This document shows positions 16,877 through 25,017 of a DNA stretch of 64,000 nucleotides, one piece after another. Position 1 is the stretch's first letter; every line of letters starts with the position of its first letter. The translations under genes were made by a program, and so were the position numbers. This DNA is from Corynebacterium stationis (GTDB lineage Bacteria > Actinomycetota > Actinomycetes > Mycobacteriales > Mycobacteriaceae). The notes under the pieces were generated by a model. The model ran no database searches, was not told the DNA's origin, and saw only the letters and a program-made list of their open reading frames with translations. The stretch lies in contig NZ_CP009251.1 in the NCBI RefSeq assembly GCF_001941345.1, positions 1,116,001-1,180,000 of the forward strand, given 5' to 3'.

Positions 16877-17605
16877 GTGAAAGACAATAACGCTGATAGC
16901 GACAAGAAGCAGTTGCCATGGATAGTTGAAACCCTTCTCATCGTGGTGGTGGTTTTGGCCGTGGTGGGCCTTCTCCAGGCGTTTGTTGGCCGGCAATACG
17001 TCATTCCATCCTCGTCGATGGAACCTACCCTGCACGGATGCGATGGGTGCACCAATGACCGGATCTTGACGGAGAAGATTAGCTACTACGGCTCAGATCC
17101 TGAACCCGGTGATGTGATCGTCTTCGAAGGAACTGAATCCTGGAACGCCGGCTGGCAATCCCCGCGTTCTGACAATAGTTTCCTCGCCGCAATTCAAGAG
17201 GGGCTTAGCTATGTTTCACTGGCTCCGCCAAATGAAAATAACCTGGTCAAGCGCGTTGTTGCCACCGGTGGTCAAACCGTGCAGTGCCAAGAAGGCGACC
17301 CAGCTGTCATGGTTGATGGACAGGCAATCGATCAGTCTTATGTCTTAGATCCACCGACATACCCGGTTGATTCCGAAACCGGCTCTGATGCCTGCGGTGG
17401 CACCTACTTTGGCCCGATTACCGTGCCTGAGGATAATGTCTTTGTTATGGGCGATAACCGCACTAACTCAGCGGATTCCCGCGCGCATTCCTTTGATGAA
17501 TACCAAGGCACTATTCCTTTAGAAAATGTTCGCGGCAAGGTAGCGCTTGTCTTCTACCCATTTAGCCGCATCGGTGGAGTCGATGACCCAGAAATCCAAG
17601 GATAA
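16877..17605 (+). CDS. lepB: Signal peptidase I (first of two tandem copies)
   Basis: Membrane-anchored type I signal peptidase that removes signal peptides from exported proteins. One N-terminal TM segment (about 13-35) is followed by IPSSSMEPTL with the nucleophile Ser, LVKRVVATGGQTVQC with the general-base Lys, and VPEDNVFVMGDNRTNSADSR. Cysteine pairs HGCDGC and later C residues could form disulfides. The GTG at 16877 sits 7 nt after TACGAT (16864-16869), fitting a leaderless message; an in-frame GTG at 16844 would add 11 residues. The 3' end overlaps the second lepB by 23 bp. Confidence 0.92.
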   Translation: MKDNNADSDKKQLPWIVETLLIVVVVLAVVGLLQAFVGRQYVIPSSSMEPTLHGCDGCTNDRILTEKISYYGSDPEPGDVIVFEGTESWNAGWQSPRSDNSFLAAIQEGLSYVSLAPPNENNLVKRVVATGGQTVQCQEGDPAVMVDGQAIDQSYVLDPPTYPVDSETGSDACGGTYFGPITVPEDNVFVMGDNRTNSADSRAHSFDEYQGTIPLENVRGKVALVFYPFSRIGGVDDPEIQG

Positions 17606-18302
17606 TACCTCCCGGAGTGTGTGGTCACTGGTGTGGGAAGCTGTACTGATTATCGGTTTAGCTTTCGCACTGTTGGTCGGCACGCAAGCTTTCATCGGCA
17701 GGCCCTATGTCATTCCTTCGGCCTCGATGGAACCTACCTTGCACGGTTGTGAGGGCTGTACCAATGACCGCATCATCGTCGAAAAGCTCAGCTACTACTT
17801 TTCACACCCAAATCCGGGCGATGTTGTGGTCTTTGAAGGTCCCGACGCCTGGAATGTTGGGTTTACCGTTGACCGCTCCAATAACGTCATGGTGCGAGGC
17901 GTACAAAATCTTGTTGCTGCAGCGGGACTGCGCCCGAACACTAAAAATATTCTGGTCAAGCGCGTTATCGCGACCGAAGGCGATACCGTGCAATGCCGCG
18001 AAGGCGATCCCGGTGTTATGGTCAACGGCACCAAAACCAATAATTCTTTCATTAAAAGCCCACCTGATATGGAAATCCCTTCCACGGTTGGCTCGGATGA
18101 ATGCGGCGGAAAGTACTTTGGCCCGCTGACCGTGCCAGAAGGAAACCTTTTTGTCATGGGCGATAATCGCACCAATTCCTTGGATTCGCGTTATCACTTA
18201 GGCGACCAGTTACAAGGCACCATTCCCGTCTCACATGTGAAAGGGCGTGTTCGCGCTGTGTTTTACCCAAGCTTTCACTCGGTAGGCTCCGAGACGGTTT
18301 AA
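17583..18302 (+). CDS. lepB: Signal peptidase I (second tandem copy)
   Basis: 239-aa paralogue of the preceding gene, with the same architecture: N-terminal TM segment, IPSASMEPTLHGCEGC with nucleophile Ser, NILVKRVIATEGDTVQC with catalytic Lys, and VPEGNLFVMGDNRTNSLDSR. All catalytic elements are retained, so both copies should be active. The sequences differ most between the Ser and Lys blocks and in the TM helix, which may give different substrate preference. The ATG at 17583 lies inside lepB1, so translation is probably coupled; the stop is 1 bp before rnhB. Confidence 0.92.
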   Translation: MTQKSKDNTSRSVWSLVWEAVLIIGLAFALLVGTQAFIGRPYVIPSASMEPTLHGCEGCTNDRIIVEKLSYYFSHPNPGDVVVFEGPDAWNVGFTVDRSNNVMVRGVQNLVAAAGLRPNTKNILVKRVIATEGDTVQCREGDPGVMVNGTKTNNSFIKSPPDMEIPSTVGSDECGGKYFGPLTVPEGNLFVMGDNRTNSLDSRYHLGDQLQGTIPVSHVKGRVRAVFYPSFHSVGSETV

Positions 18303-18303
18303 T

Positions 18304-18975
18304 ATGCGCAAGTTGGTTCAAAAACGCACCTATGAGGTAGCACTTGCGAAAGCGGGCTTGGGGCCTGTCGCGGGAGTAGATGAAGCCGGCCGTGGAGCAT
18401 GTGCTGGGCCAATCACTATTGCCGCATGCATTTTGCCGGAGAAGATCATTCCCAGCCTTAGCACCTTGACCGATAGTAAGAAGCTCACCGAAAAGCAACG
18501 GGAGCAGCTCTTTCCAGCTATTCAAAAGCACGCGCTGGCCTATTCTATCGTGCATGTTGACCCAGCGGATATTGATTATCACGGCATCCAGCACGCTAAT
18601 GTCTCTGGGATGCGCCGTGCGGTTGCGCGGTTGGATATTCGCCCGCGGTATATCCTGACTGATGCGCTGAAAGTCTCTGGGTTTACAGCGCCATACCTTC
18701 CGGTAATCGGGGGCGATTTCGCTATTCGATGCATCGCTGCCGCCTCGGTATTAGCGAAAGTCTCGCGCGACCACATCATGGAAGAGCTGGAAGAACAGTA
18801 TCCCGGCTATGCCCTGGGCAAACACAAAGGTTATGGCACTGCCATCCATACTGAGGCGATTGAAAGACTGGGGGCCACCCAGATACATCGGATGAGTTAT
18901 TCCAACGTGGCGAAAGCACATTCACGCTTTGAAGTGACTAAAGTAAACCCAAGCACCGTCGAAGGAGAAAAATAG
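18304..18975 (+). CDS. rnhB: Ribonuclease HII
   Basis: Removes RNA from RNA-DNA hybrids and misincorporated ribonucleotides. Active-site segments are VAGVDEAGRGACAGP (Asp-Glu), ILTDALKV (Asp) and AAASVLAKVSRDHIM with a further Asp. The GKHKGYGTAIHTEAIERLGAT C-terminus is typical. Length 223 aa. The ATG starts one base after the lepB stop, so it belongs to a lepB-lepB-rnhB-DUF2469 operon, an order seen in actinobacteria with a single lepB. Confidence 0.96.
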   Translation: MRKLVQKRTYEVALAKAGLGPVAGVDEAGRGACAGPITIAACILPEKIIPSLSTLTDSKKLTEKQREQLFPAIQKHALAYSIVHVDPADIDYHGIQHANVSGMRRAVARLDIRPRYILTDALKVSGFTAPYLPVIGGDFAIRCIAAASVLAKVSRDHIMEELEEQYPGYALGKHKGYGTAIHTEAIERLGATQIHRMSYSNVAKAHSRFEVTKVNPSTVEGEK

Positions 18976-19280
18976 TGAGCGCTGAAGAACTGGAAAACTA
19001 CGAGGCAGAAGTAGAGCTTTCTCTCTACCGCGAGTATCGCGATGTGGTTAGTCAGTTTTCTTATGTGGTGGAAACCGAGCGCCGTTTTTACCTCGCTAAT
19101 GCCGTGAAACTGATTCCGCACACCAATGGCCCAGATGTCTACTACGAAGTACGCATGTCGGATGCTTGGGTGTGGGATATGTACCGCTCCGCGCGCTTTG
19201 TGCGCTATGTTCGTGTGATTACCTATAAGGACGTCAACATCGAAGAGCTGGATAAACCGGAGTATATCCTTCCTGAATAG
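18975..19280 (+). CDS. DUF2469 family protein
   Basis: 101-aa protein of a family nearly confined to actinobacteria: MSAEELENYEAEVELSLYREYRDVVSQFSYVVETERRFYLANAV...VRVITYKDVNIEEL. Rich in Tyr, Glu and Val, without membrane segment or signal peptide. Its function is not established. The GTG start shares one base with the rnhB TAG stop, indicating coupled translation, and homologues sit after rnhB in mycobacteria and corynebacteria. Confidence 0.9.
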   Translation: MSAEELENYEAEVELSLYREYRDVVSQFSYVVETERRFYLANAVKLIPHTNGPDVYYEVRMSDAWVWDMYRSARFVRYVRVITYKDVNIEELDKPEYILPE

Positions 19281-19286
19281 CAGCAC

Positions 19287-19324
19287 CTGTGGATAACTAA
19301 GCTTGTAAAACTAGTTATCCACAG
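19287..19324. repeat. Perfect inverted repeat carrying two DnaA boxes
   Basis: CTGTGGATAACTA (19287-19299) and TAGTTATCCACAG (19312-19324) form a 13-bp inverted repeat with a 12-nt spacer. Each arm contains TTATCCACA. Neither strand has a U-tract directly after it, so it does not look like a normal terminator. A further hairpin ACTGGT-ttatg-ACCAGT follows just before yraN. Confidence 0.7.
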
Positions 19325-19420
19325 TTATGCGTTTTGTAGACGCATCAATCATTGAGTTTCTTCTACCTGTGCCATGAAACTGGTTTATGACCAGTAGAAA
19401 TGGCAAACAGAAAGAATTCA

Positions 19421-19777
19421 ATGATTAATAAAACCACCAGAAAATCTGCCTTGGGCAAACGCGGTGAAAGATTCGCTGCGGATTTCTACCGCTCCCGCGG
19501 CGCGGAAGTTATTGCAGCGAATGTTAATTACGCAGTAGGCGAGATTGACCTTATTGTCCGCGAGAATAATGTCTTCGTCTTCGTGGAAGTTAAGACCAGA
19601 ACCACGGCGAATTATGGTCTGGCGGAAGCGGTCACCCGACGCAAAATCGCTCGCATGCGTAAAGCTGCAGTGCAGTGGCTCAACGGCCGGCCGATATCTG
19701 AGGTGCGCTTTGACGTTGTAGCTTTGCTCGTCAACGGCTCATCATTTGAACTTCAGCATTTCGAGGCGGTGAGCTAG
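19421..19777 (+). CDS. YraN/UPF0102 family nuclease-fold protein
   Basis: Small protein with a restriction-endonuclease-like fold: KRGERFAADFYRSRGAEVIAANVNYAVGEIDLIVRENNVFVFVEVKTR carries the GEIDLI...VFVEVK metal-site pattern of the family. Role unproven; a link to DNA processing or recombination is often inferred from its position before comM and dprA, as here. ATG 19421, with AGAAAGAA ahead of it, fits the family N-terminus better than the in-frame ATG at 19400. Its stop is directly followed by the comM ATG. Confidence 0.9.
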   Translation: MINKTTRKSALGKRGERFAADFYRSRGAEVIAANVNYAVGEIDLIVRENNVFVFVEVKTRTTANYGLAEAVTRRKIARMRKAAVQWLNGRPISEVRFDVVALLVNGSSFELQHFEAVS

Positions 19778-21328
19778 ATGGCGCTGGAGTCATGCAAGAC
19801 CATTGCTTTAGAAGGCGTTATCGGACACATCGTTGATATTGAGGCGAATATCGGCGCAGGGCTTCCCGGTATTCACGTGGTGGGGCGAACAGATACGGCA
19901 ATCAACGAGTCCCGTCAGCGGATCAAAACCGCCATCATCAACTCACAATTAGCGTGGCCAAAGACCAAAATCGTGGTGTCTTTATCGCCTGCCTCGCTGC
20001 CAAAATCCGGCGCGCACTTTGACCTGCCCCTGGCTGTCGCAATTCTGTTAGCGGGGATGAAGGCGCAAGATGAGCAATTAGCTGCCGATGGCTACGCTAC
20101 CTGGGGTACGGAATCTTTTGCAGAAAAGACTGCGAACACCCTGTTCCTTGGCGAGCTCGGTCTAGATGGCAGCCTGAAGCCAGTACCGGGAATACTCTCT
20201 GCGATGGTCGCTGCGCCAAAGCACGGCTATCACACGATCGTGATTCCGCCCGGAAACGCCGGTGAAGCCCAACTCGTTGAAGACACCCGGGTGCTGGTGG
20301 CACATAACCTGCGGGAAGTCTTCGAGTGGCTGCGCGGAAACCGGCACTTGAAAACCCCCGAGCACATACCCGCCCCGCAGCGAAATCAAACTCTAGACTT
20401 TGCCGATATCGCAGGGCAGCACGAGGCAAAGTTTGCCATCGAGGTAGCTGCTGCCGGTGGGCATCACCTCATGATGATTGGGCCTCCGGGTTCTGGAAAA
20501 TCGATGCTTGCCGCCCGTATTCCGTCTATCTTGCCGAAGTTAAGCACTGCGCAAGCTGTGGAATCAACCGCCATTCATTCGATTGCCGGATCCATGGGAG
20601 AGATCATCGCGCATGCTCCTTTCATTTCTCCGCATGCCTCGCTATCCCGCCCGGCCCTTTTGGGAGGAGGCAGCGGCAACCCACGTCCCGGCGCTGTTAG
20701 TCTTGCGCATAATGGAGTTCTCTTCCTTGATGAAGCCAGTGAGATCTCCGCGGCCGTACTTGATAGCCTGCGTGCGCCTTTAGAAGATGGGGAAGTCCGC
20801 CTTGCTCGTGCGCAACGCGAAATTACCTATCCGGCGCGCTTCCAGTTGGTCATGGCTGCGAACCCGTGTCGCTGTGCCGCTGAAGACCCATCGAAATGCG
20901 TGTGCCGGCCACAGGTGCGACAAACGTACTTGCGCAATATCTCCGGCCCCTTGCGCGACCGTCTTGATATCGCGCTGGAACTAACCAGCCAAGCAGCGGT
21001 ATTGCATACCGAAGATGAAGAAGCATCGAGCACCATTGCGCAGCGGGTGGCCTTAGCTCGCGATAGAGCAGCTTTACGATGGCAATCCCACGGTCTTGAT
21101 ATCACCCACAACGCCGCTATGCCCTCAACCTATCTGCGGCGACACTGCGCAGCGGATGAATCCGCGATGGCTTTGATGGGGGCTTATCTAGCAGAAGGAC
21201 AGCTCTCGCAGCGCGGGGTAGACCGGTGCTTGAAACTGGCGTGGACCTTATGCGATCTAGAAGGCGAAGACATCCCCAACCTCGACCACATCGCGCGAGC
21301 CCTCAATCTGCGTGGGGAGGGATTTTAA
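19778..21328 (+). CDS. comM: YifB/ComM family Mg-chelatase-like AAA+ ATPase
   Basis: 516-aa hexameric helicase-type ATPase that in naturally competent bacteria promotes branch migration during recombination. The N-terminal Lon-like domain begins CKTIALEGVIGHIVDIEANIGAGLPGIHVVG. The AAA+ core has Walker A GPPGSGKSM, Walker B GVLFLDEASEI and AANPCRCA with a Cys cluster (CRCAAEDPSKCVC). The C-terminal Mg_chelatase domain includes SQRGVDRCLKLAWTLCDLEG. It starts on the base after the yraN stop and precedes dprA by 2 bp. Whether this species is competent cannot be told. Confidence 0.93.
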   Translation: MALESCKTIALEGVIGHIVDIEANIGAGLPGIHVVGRTDTAINESRQRIKTAIINSQLAWPKTKIVVSLSPASLPKSGAHFDLPLAVAILLAGMKAQDEQLAADGYATWGTESFAEKTANTLFLGELGLDGSLKPVPGILSAMVAAPKHGYHTIVIPPGNAGEAQLVEDTRVLVAHNLREVFEWLRGNRHLKTPEHIPAPQRNQTLDFADIAGQHEAKFAIEVAAAGGHHLMMIGPPGSGKSMLAARIPSILPKLSTAQAVESTAIHSIAGSMGEIIAHAPFISPHASLSRPALLGGGSGNPRPGAVSLAHNGVLFLDEASEISAAVLDSLRAPLEDGEVRLARAQREITYPARFQLVMAANPCRCAAEDPSKCVCRPQVRQTYLRNISGPLRDRLDIALELTSQAAVLHTEDEEASSTIAQRVALARDRAALRWQSHGLDITHNAAMPSTYLRRHCAADESAMALMGAYLAEGQLSQRGVDRCLKLAWTLCDLEGEDIPNLDHIARALNLRGEGF

Positions 21329-21330
21329 AA

Positions 21331-22494
21331 ATGTTTCTTTGCGATACTCCTGAGCAAGCATGGGTCTATATCAACCGGGTCGTGGAACCACCATCTCGAA
21401 ATCTTGCGACATTGCTTAGCCAGCACCCAGTTGAGAAAGTCGCCTACGGTATCTACCACCAAGAATCTTGGATTGGGCCAGTTCTTGGGGAATCCGCTGC
21501 GCGCCGAGACTGGCTGCGGCAACAGGAAGACCTGGATACCCTGGCACGCATCGGAGCCCGGCTCATCACACCGGAAAGTACTGAGTGGCCAGATTTCGAC
21601 CGGGCTTTTCGCTTCTTCGGAAATAGTGATGCACCCACAACTTTTGACCGCGAAGCAATCCCGCCTGTGTGCTTGTGGGTGCGCGGCAGACCCTTGAAAG
21701 AAACCGCAGCGCAATCAGTAGCGGTGATAGGAACGCGCGCGATTTCGCCCTATGGCACACAAGCAACCAGAAAGGTGGTTGCTGACTTAGCCAAACACCA
21801 ATGGACGATTGTCTCCGGCGGGGCATTAGGTGTTGATACTGTCGCGCACTCGGCAGCATTAGAGATGCACACCCCGACCATTGCGGTAGCCGCTTGCGGC
21901 ATTGACTATGACTATCCCGCGCGCAATGCTCCGCTGTTTCATCGCATCGCGCAGACCGGCACCGTGGTCAGCGAATTCGCGCCGGGCACCACGCCGCAGC
22001 GCCACCGGTTCTTATCGCGCAACCGCCTAGTCGCCGCGATGACCGCAGGTACCGTTGTCGTGGAAGCAGCTTTTCGCTCCGGTGCGCTAAACACCCTCAA
22101 CTGGGCGGAAGCACTCGGCAAAGTCGCCATGGCCGTTCCCGGGCCGATTACCACCGCGGGCTCGTTGGGCTGTCACCAGCGCATCCAAGAAAATCGCGCG
22201 CAACTGGTCACCAGTGGGGAAGAGATACGTGAGCTCATCGGAAAGATTGGCGAAGCCGATTCCGGCGCGCAGTATGAATTAGACTTCGCCGCCAACCCAG
22301 TTCAGTCACTATCGCGCAATGAGCTGAAAGTCTATGACGCGGTTCCGGTCGATAGCGGACACACAGCCGAGGACATCGCACGCGATGCCGGCATGCGCGT
22401 TCCTTTGGTCGTCCACCTGTTGGTGATCTTGGAAAAGCAAGCACTTATTCGAAGGGAGGGCAAAAATTGGATTAAACTTCTAAACCATGAGTAA
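21331..22494 (+). CDS. dprA: DNA-processing protein DprA (Smf)
   Basis: Binds incoming single-stranded DNA and loads RecA in transforming bacteria, but is widespread beyond them. The Rossmann core is intact: VAVIGTRAISPYGTQATRKVVADLAKHQWTIVSGGALGVDTVAHSAAL, then RFLSRNRLVAAMTAGTVVVEAAFRSGALNTLNWAEALGK. A C-terminal winged-helix (about 325-387) ends IRREGKNWIKLL. The ATG at 21331 is preceded by GGGGAGGG inside the comM end. An upstream open extension to 21226 overlaps comM and is rejected. The 3' end overlaps xerC by 8 bp. Confidence 0.93.
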   Translation: MFLCDTPEQAWVYINRVVEPPSRNLATLLSQHPVEKVAYGIYHQESWIGPVLGESAARRDWLRQQEDLDTLARIGARLITPESTEWPDFDRAFRFFGNSDAPTTFDREAIPPVCLWVRGRPLKETAAQSVAVIGTRAISPYGTQATRKVVADLAKHQWTIVSGGALGVDTVAHSAALEMHTPTIAVAACGIDYDYPARNAPLFHRIAQTGTVVSEFAPGTTPQRHRFLSRNRLVAAMTAGTVVVEAAFRSGALNTLNWAEALGKVAMAVPGPITTAGSLGCHQRIQENRAQLVTSGEEIRELIGKIGEADSGAQYELDFAANPVQSLSRNELKVYDAVPVDSGHTAEDIARDAGMRVPLVVHLLVILEKQALIRREGKNWIKLLNHE

Positions 22495-23347
22495 TACCCA
22501 ATTGGTTGAAGCTATTTATGACTTTGCCGAGCACCAGCGCCTGGTACTCGGCAGGTCTGAAGCGACCATTAAGGGATACACCTCAGATTTGCTGGACTTG
22601 GCAAAGACCATCGACAGCTTTTCTAGCTTTACTCTTCCTCGTCTGCGCAACTGGCTTGCCGCTGCAGTTGCTGAAGGCAAAGCGCGCTCGACTCTTGCGC
22701 GGCGCACTGCTTCGGTCAAAGCCTTTTCCACTTGGGCGGTTAAACAGGGCTATCTGCGCACCGATGAAGCCGCGAAGCTCTCAAGCCCGAAAGTTCCTAA
22801 ACACCTGCCGAAGGTTTTAGACCCTAAAGAAGCCAGCGCGGCGATGGACAATGCGAAATCTGCAGACGAGCTACACTTGGTGCGCGATACAGCCATGCTC
22901 GAACTGTTATACGCCACCGGCATGCGCGTATCCGAACTAACTGGGATCGACCTGCATGAAATCGACTCTTCCCGGCAGACCATTCGCGTGCTTGGCAAAG
23001 GTAACAAAGAAAGAATCGTTCCTTTCGGCGATGCTGCCAACACTGCTTTAAATGCGTGGCTTGCGCGCCGGGAGGAACTCGCCAAGGACCCCGATGCGCT
23101 ATTTGTGGGCACACGCGGAAAGCGCATCGATCAGCGGCAAGTGCGCAGGGTTGTGGAAGCTGCTGGCGAAGTTTCCCCGCACGCATTGCGCCACTCGACA
23201 GCAACACACCTTCTCGAAGGCGGCGCAGATTTACGCGTGGTACAAGAACTGCTGGGTCACTCCTCCTTGCAAACCACGCAGGTCTATACTCATGTCACGT
23301 CAGAGCGGCTGAAGAAAGTCTTTAACCAGGCACATCCACGGGCTTAA
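22487..23347 (+). CDS. xerC: Tyrosine recombinase XerC
   Basis: Site-specific recombinase that with XerD resolves chromosome dimers at dif. The N-terminal SAM-like domain (about 1-90) is followed by the catalytic domain with Arg in LLYATGMRVSEL, Lys in LGKGNKERIVPF, HALRHSTATHLLEGGADLRVVQELLGHSS (His-x-x-Arg...His) and the nucleophile Tyr in TTQVYTHV. At 286 aa it is a little shorter than the usual 295-300 aa. The order comM-dprA-xerC is typical of actinobacteria. Its 3' end overlaps the convergent M23 gene by 26 bp. Confidence 0.93.
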   Translation: MSNTQLVEAIYDFAEHQRLVLGRSEATIKGYTSDLLDLAKTIDSFSSFTLPRLRNWLAAAVAEGKARSTLARRTASVKAFSTWAVKQGYLRTDEAAKLSSPKVPKHLPKVLDPKEASAAMDNAKSADELHLVRDTAMLELLYATGMRVSELTGIDLHEIDSSRQTIRVLGKGNKERIVPFGDAANTALNAWLARREELAKDPDALFVGTRGKRIDQRQVRRVVEAAGEVSPHALRHSTATHLLEGGADLRVVQELLGHSSLQTTQVYTHVTSERLKKVFNQAHPRA

Positions 23348-23774
23348 GACGGATAGTCGGAGCAAGCAGCGATAGGGGATTGATGTAATTGTCCTCGCCC
23401 GTGCGCGCACCCCAATGCAGGCCTGGGTAGCCATCAAAAGAATGCCCCAGCTTGCCGATGACTTCTCCTTCGCCCACCTGCTCGCCCTGCTTTACCCATG
23501 CGTGCACGGGTTGATAGGTGGTGCGAATCCCGCCATGTTGAATAGATACCGTAGGCGTTCCTGCCACCACGCCGGCAAACGCGACGGTGCCATCGCCCGC
23601 CGCAAGCACCTCATCGCCAACGCTCAAACGAAGATCCACGCCGCGGTGTCCAGGAAGCCAATTATGTTCCGGTGGGTCATAGGGACGTAAAACGGAAGTT
23701 GCATAAGACGCACCGGTAGTGGGGTCCACCCACGCGAGGAGAAAAGGGATAAACAAAAGCCATATTTTTCGCAT
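23322..23774 (-). CDS. Secreted M23 (LytM-type) peptidase domain protein
   Basis: 150-aa exported protein. A short hydrophobic signal MRKIWLLFIPFLLAW precedes a compact M23 domain: HRGVDLRL (zinc His and Asp), VLAAGDGTVAFAGVV, and LHWGAR with the downstream His. A segment between these looks shortened, but the metal-binding residues are present, so it may be an active cell-wall endopeptidase or a minimal factor that activates one. Homologues lie beside rpsB in related actinobacteria. No lipobox is seen. Confidence 0.88.
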   Translation of the reverse strand: MRKIWLLFIPFLLAWVDPTTGASYATSVLRPYDPPEHNWLPGHRGVDLRLSVGDEVLAAGDGTVAFAGVVAGTPTVSIQHGGIRTTYQPVHAWVKQGEQVGEGEVIGKLGHSFDGYPGLHWGARTGEDNYINPLSLLAPTIRLKPVDVPG

Positions 23775-24086
23775 GGTTTAAGCCTGATTTAGCAGTGGGC
23801 AAATGGACAGGGGAACATCGACAAGCACTGCGAAAATGTGGATAACTTGGCCAACTATATGACGGGGCAACAAAATATTGTGGACAACTTTCGCGCCGGT
23901 TTGATAAGTGAGAAGGTTCTGTCTAAACTCGTGCGTGCAGTGTGTCAAGAGCATGCTGACTTCGCGCGGCGAAGACAACTCATCGACAAGGTCCCTTCGC
24001 GGGTGTTGATTGAGATAGCTTCGCAGCCAGGGTGCGGCAAAACCGCACAATTATTGTACAAAACCGAAACTGAAAGCGAGCGAAAC
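23775..24086 (+). other. Gene-free 312-bp region before rpsB, with two DnaA-box-like sites
   Basis: TGTGGATAA (23837-23845, exact complement of TTATCCACA) and TGTGGACAA (23879-23887, one change) face the same way 42 bp apart, about four helical turns. The frame upstream of the rpsB ATG is open back to 23838 but does not encode S2-like sequence, so this is treated as leader/promoter DNA. No clear ribosomal-protein autoregulatory fold was identified. Confidence 0.5.
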
Positions 24087-24884
24087 ATGGCAGTTGTAAC
24101 CATGCGCGAGCTCCTCGACGCTGGTGTGCACTTTGGTCACCAGACCCGTCGTTGGAACCCAAAAATGCGTCGTCACATCTTCACCGATCGTAACGGCATC
24201 TACATCATTGACTTGCAGCAAACCCTGACCTACATCGATGAAGCATTCGAGTTCGTCAAGGAAACCGTTGCTCACGGCGGTACCGTCTTGTTCGTTGGTA
24301 CCAAGAAGCAGGCTCAGGAAGCAGTTGCTGAAGAGGCAACCCGCGTTGACATGCCTTACGTCAACCACCGTTGGTTGGGTGGCATGCTCACCAACTTCCA
24401 GACTGTCTCCAAGCGTCTGAAGCGCATGAAGGAACTTCAGGCAATGGACCAGGCTGAGGACGGCTACAAGGGCCGCACCAAGAAGGAAGTTCTCATGCTG
24501 ACCCGCGAGCGCACCAAGCTGGAGCGCGTTCTCGGCGGCATCGCAGAGATGACCAAGGCTCCATCCGCACTGTGGATTGTTGACACCAACAAGGAGCACA
24601 TCGCGGTTGCTGAGGCTCACAAGCTGAACATCCCTGTTGTTGCAATCTTGGATACCAACTGTGACCCAGATGACGTGAACTTCCCAATTCCAGGCAACGA
24701 TGACGCAATCCGTGCAACCAAGTTGCTGACCGGCATCATCGCTACCGCTGTTGAAGAGGGCAAGAAGTCCCGCGAAGAGCGTCAGTTGGCAGCAGCTAAG
24801 GAAGCTGCTGGTGACACCACTGAGAAGGACGAGCGCGACGCAGCTGAGGCTGCGGCAGAGTCCGACCCAGCATCGGCTGAATAA
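24087..24884 (+). CDS. rpsB: 30S ribosomal protein S2
   Basis: Small-subunit protein, the last to join the 30S particle. The ATG at 24087 gives [46 protein letters not shown], the canonical S2 start. Conserved [16 protein letters not shown] and [37 protein letters not shown] are present. At 265 aa it carries an Ala/Glu-rich acidic tail ([24 protein letters not shown]). It precedes tsf as in most bacteria, but a terminator and a tsf promoter lie between. Confidence 0.98.
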   Translation: MAVVTMRELLDAGVHFGHQTRRWNPKMRRHIFTDRNGIYIIDLQQTLTYIDEAFEFVKETVAHGGTVLFVGTKKQAQEAVAEEATRVDMPYVNHRWLGGMLTNFQTVSKRLKRMKELQAMDQAEDGYKGRTKKEVLMLTRERTKLERVLGGIAEMTKAPSALWIVDTNKEHIAVAEAHKLNIPVVAILDTNCDPDDVNFPIPGNDDAIRATKLLTGIIATAVEEGKKSREERQLAAAKEAAGDTTEKDERDAAEAAAESDPASAE

Positions 24885-24897
24885 GCTTATGTGACTT

Positions 24898-24932
24898 GCC
24901 CCCGTGCCGAGTACGGTGACGGGGGCTTGTTG
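24898..24932 (+). terminator. Intrinsic terminator between rpsB and tsf
   Basis: GCCCCCGT (24898-24905) and ACGGGGGC (24919-24926) form the outer stem, with an inner CCG/CGG pair, followed by the T-rich TTGTTGTT. The tract is imperfect, so partial read-through into tsf is possible. Confidence 0.75.
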
Positions 24933-24971
24933 TTGACATAGCCGACGGATGCAATGAAAATCGGCTACGCT
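24933..24971 (+). promoter_or_regulatory. tsf: Putative tsf promoter with an embedded inverted repeat
   Basis: TTGACA (24933-24938) directly follows the rpsB terminator. A TAGCCGA...TCGGCTA inverted repeat (24939-24945 and 24961-24967) spans the spacer. TACGCT (24966-24971) is the likeliest -10, but its distance from TTGACA is long, so the -35 pairing is uncertain. Confidence 0.4.
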
Positions 24972-25017
24972 ATTTTTGTGAACATTGCTTGATTAAACAA
25001 GGAGGATCGCCCCGACT

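Noticed and set aside
23838..24086. Long N-terminal extension of rpsB
   Set aside because: S2 proteins start at [10 protein letters not shown]; the upstream 83 codons show no similarity and include promoter-like DNA.
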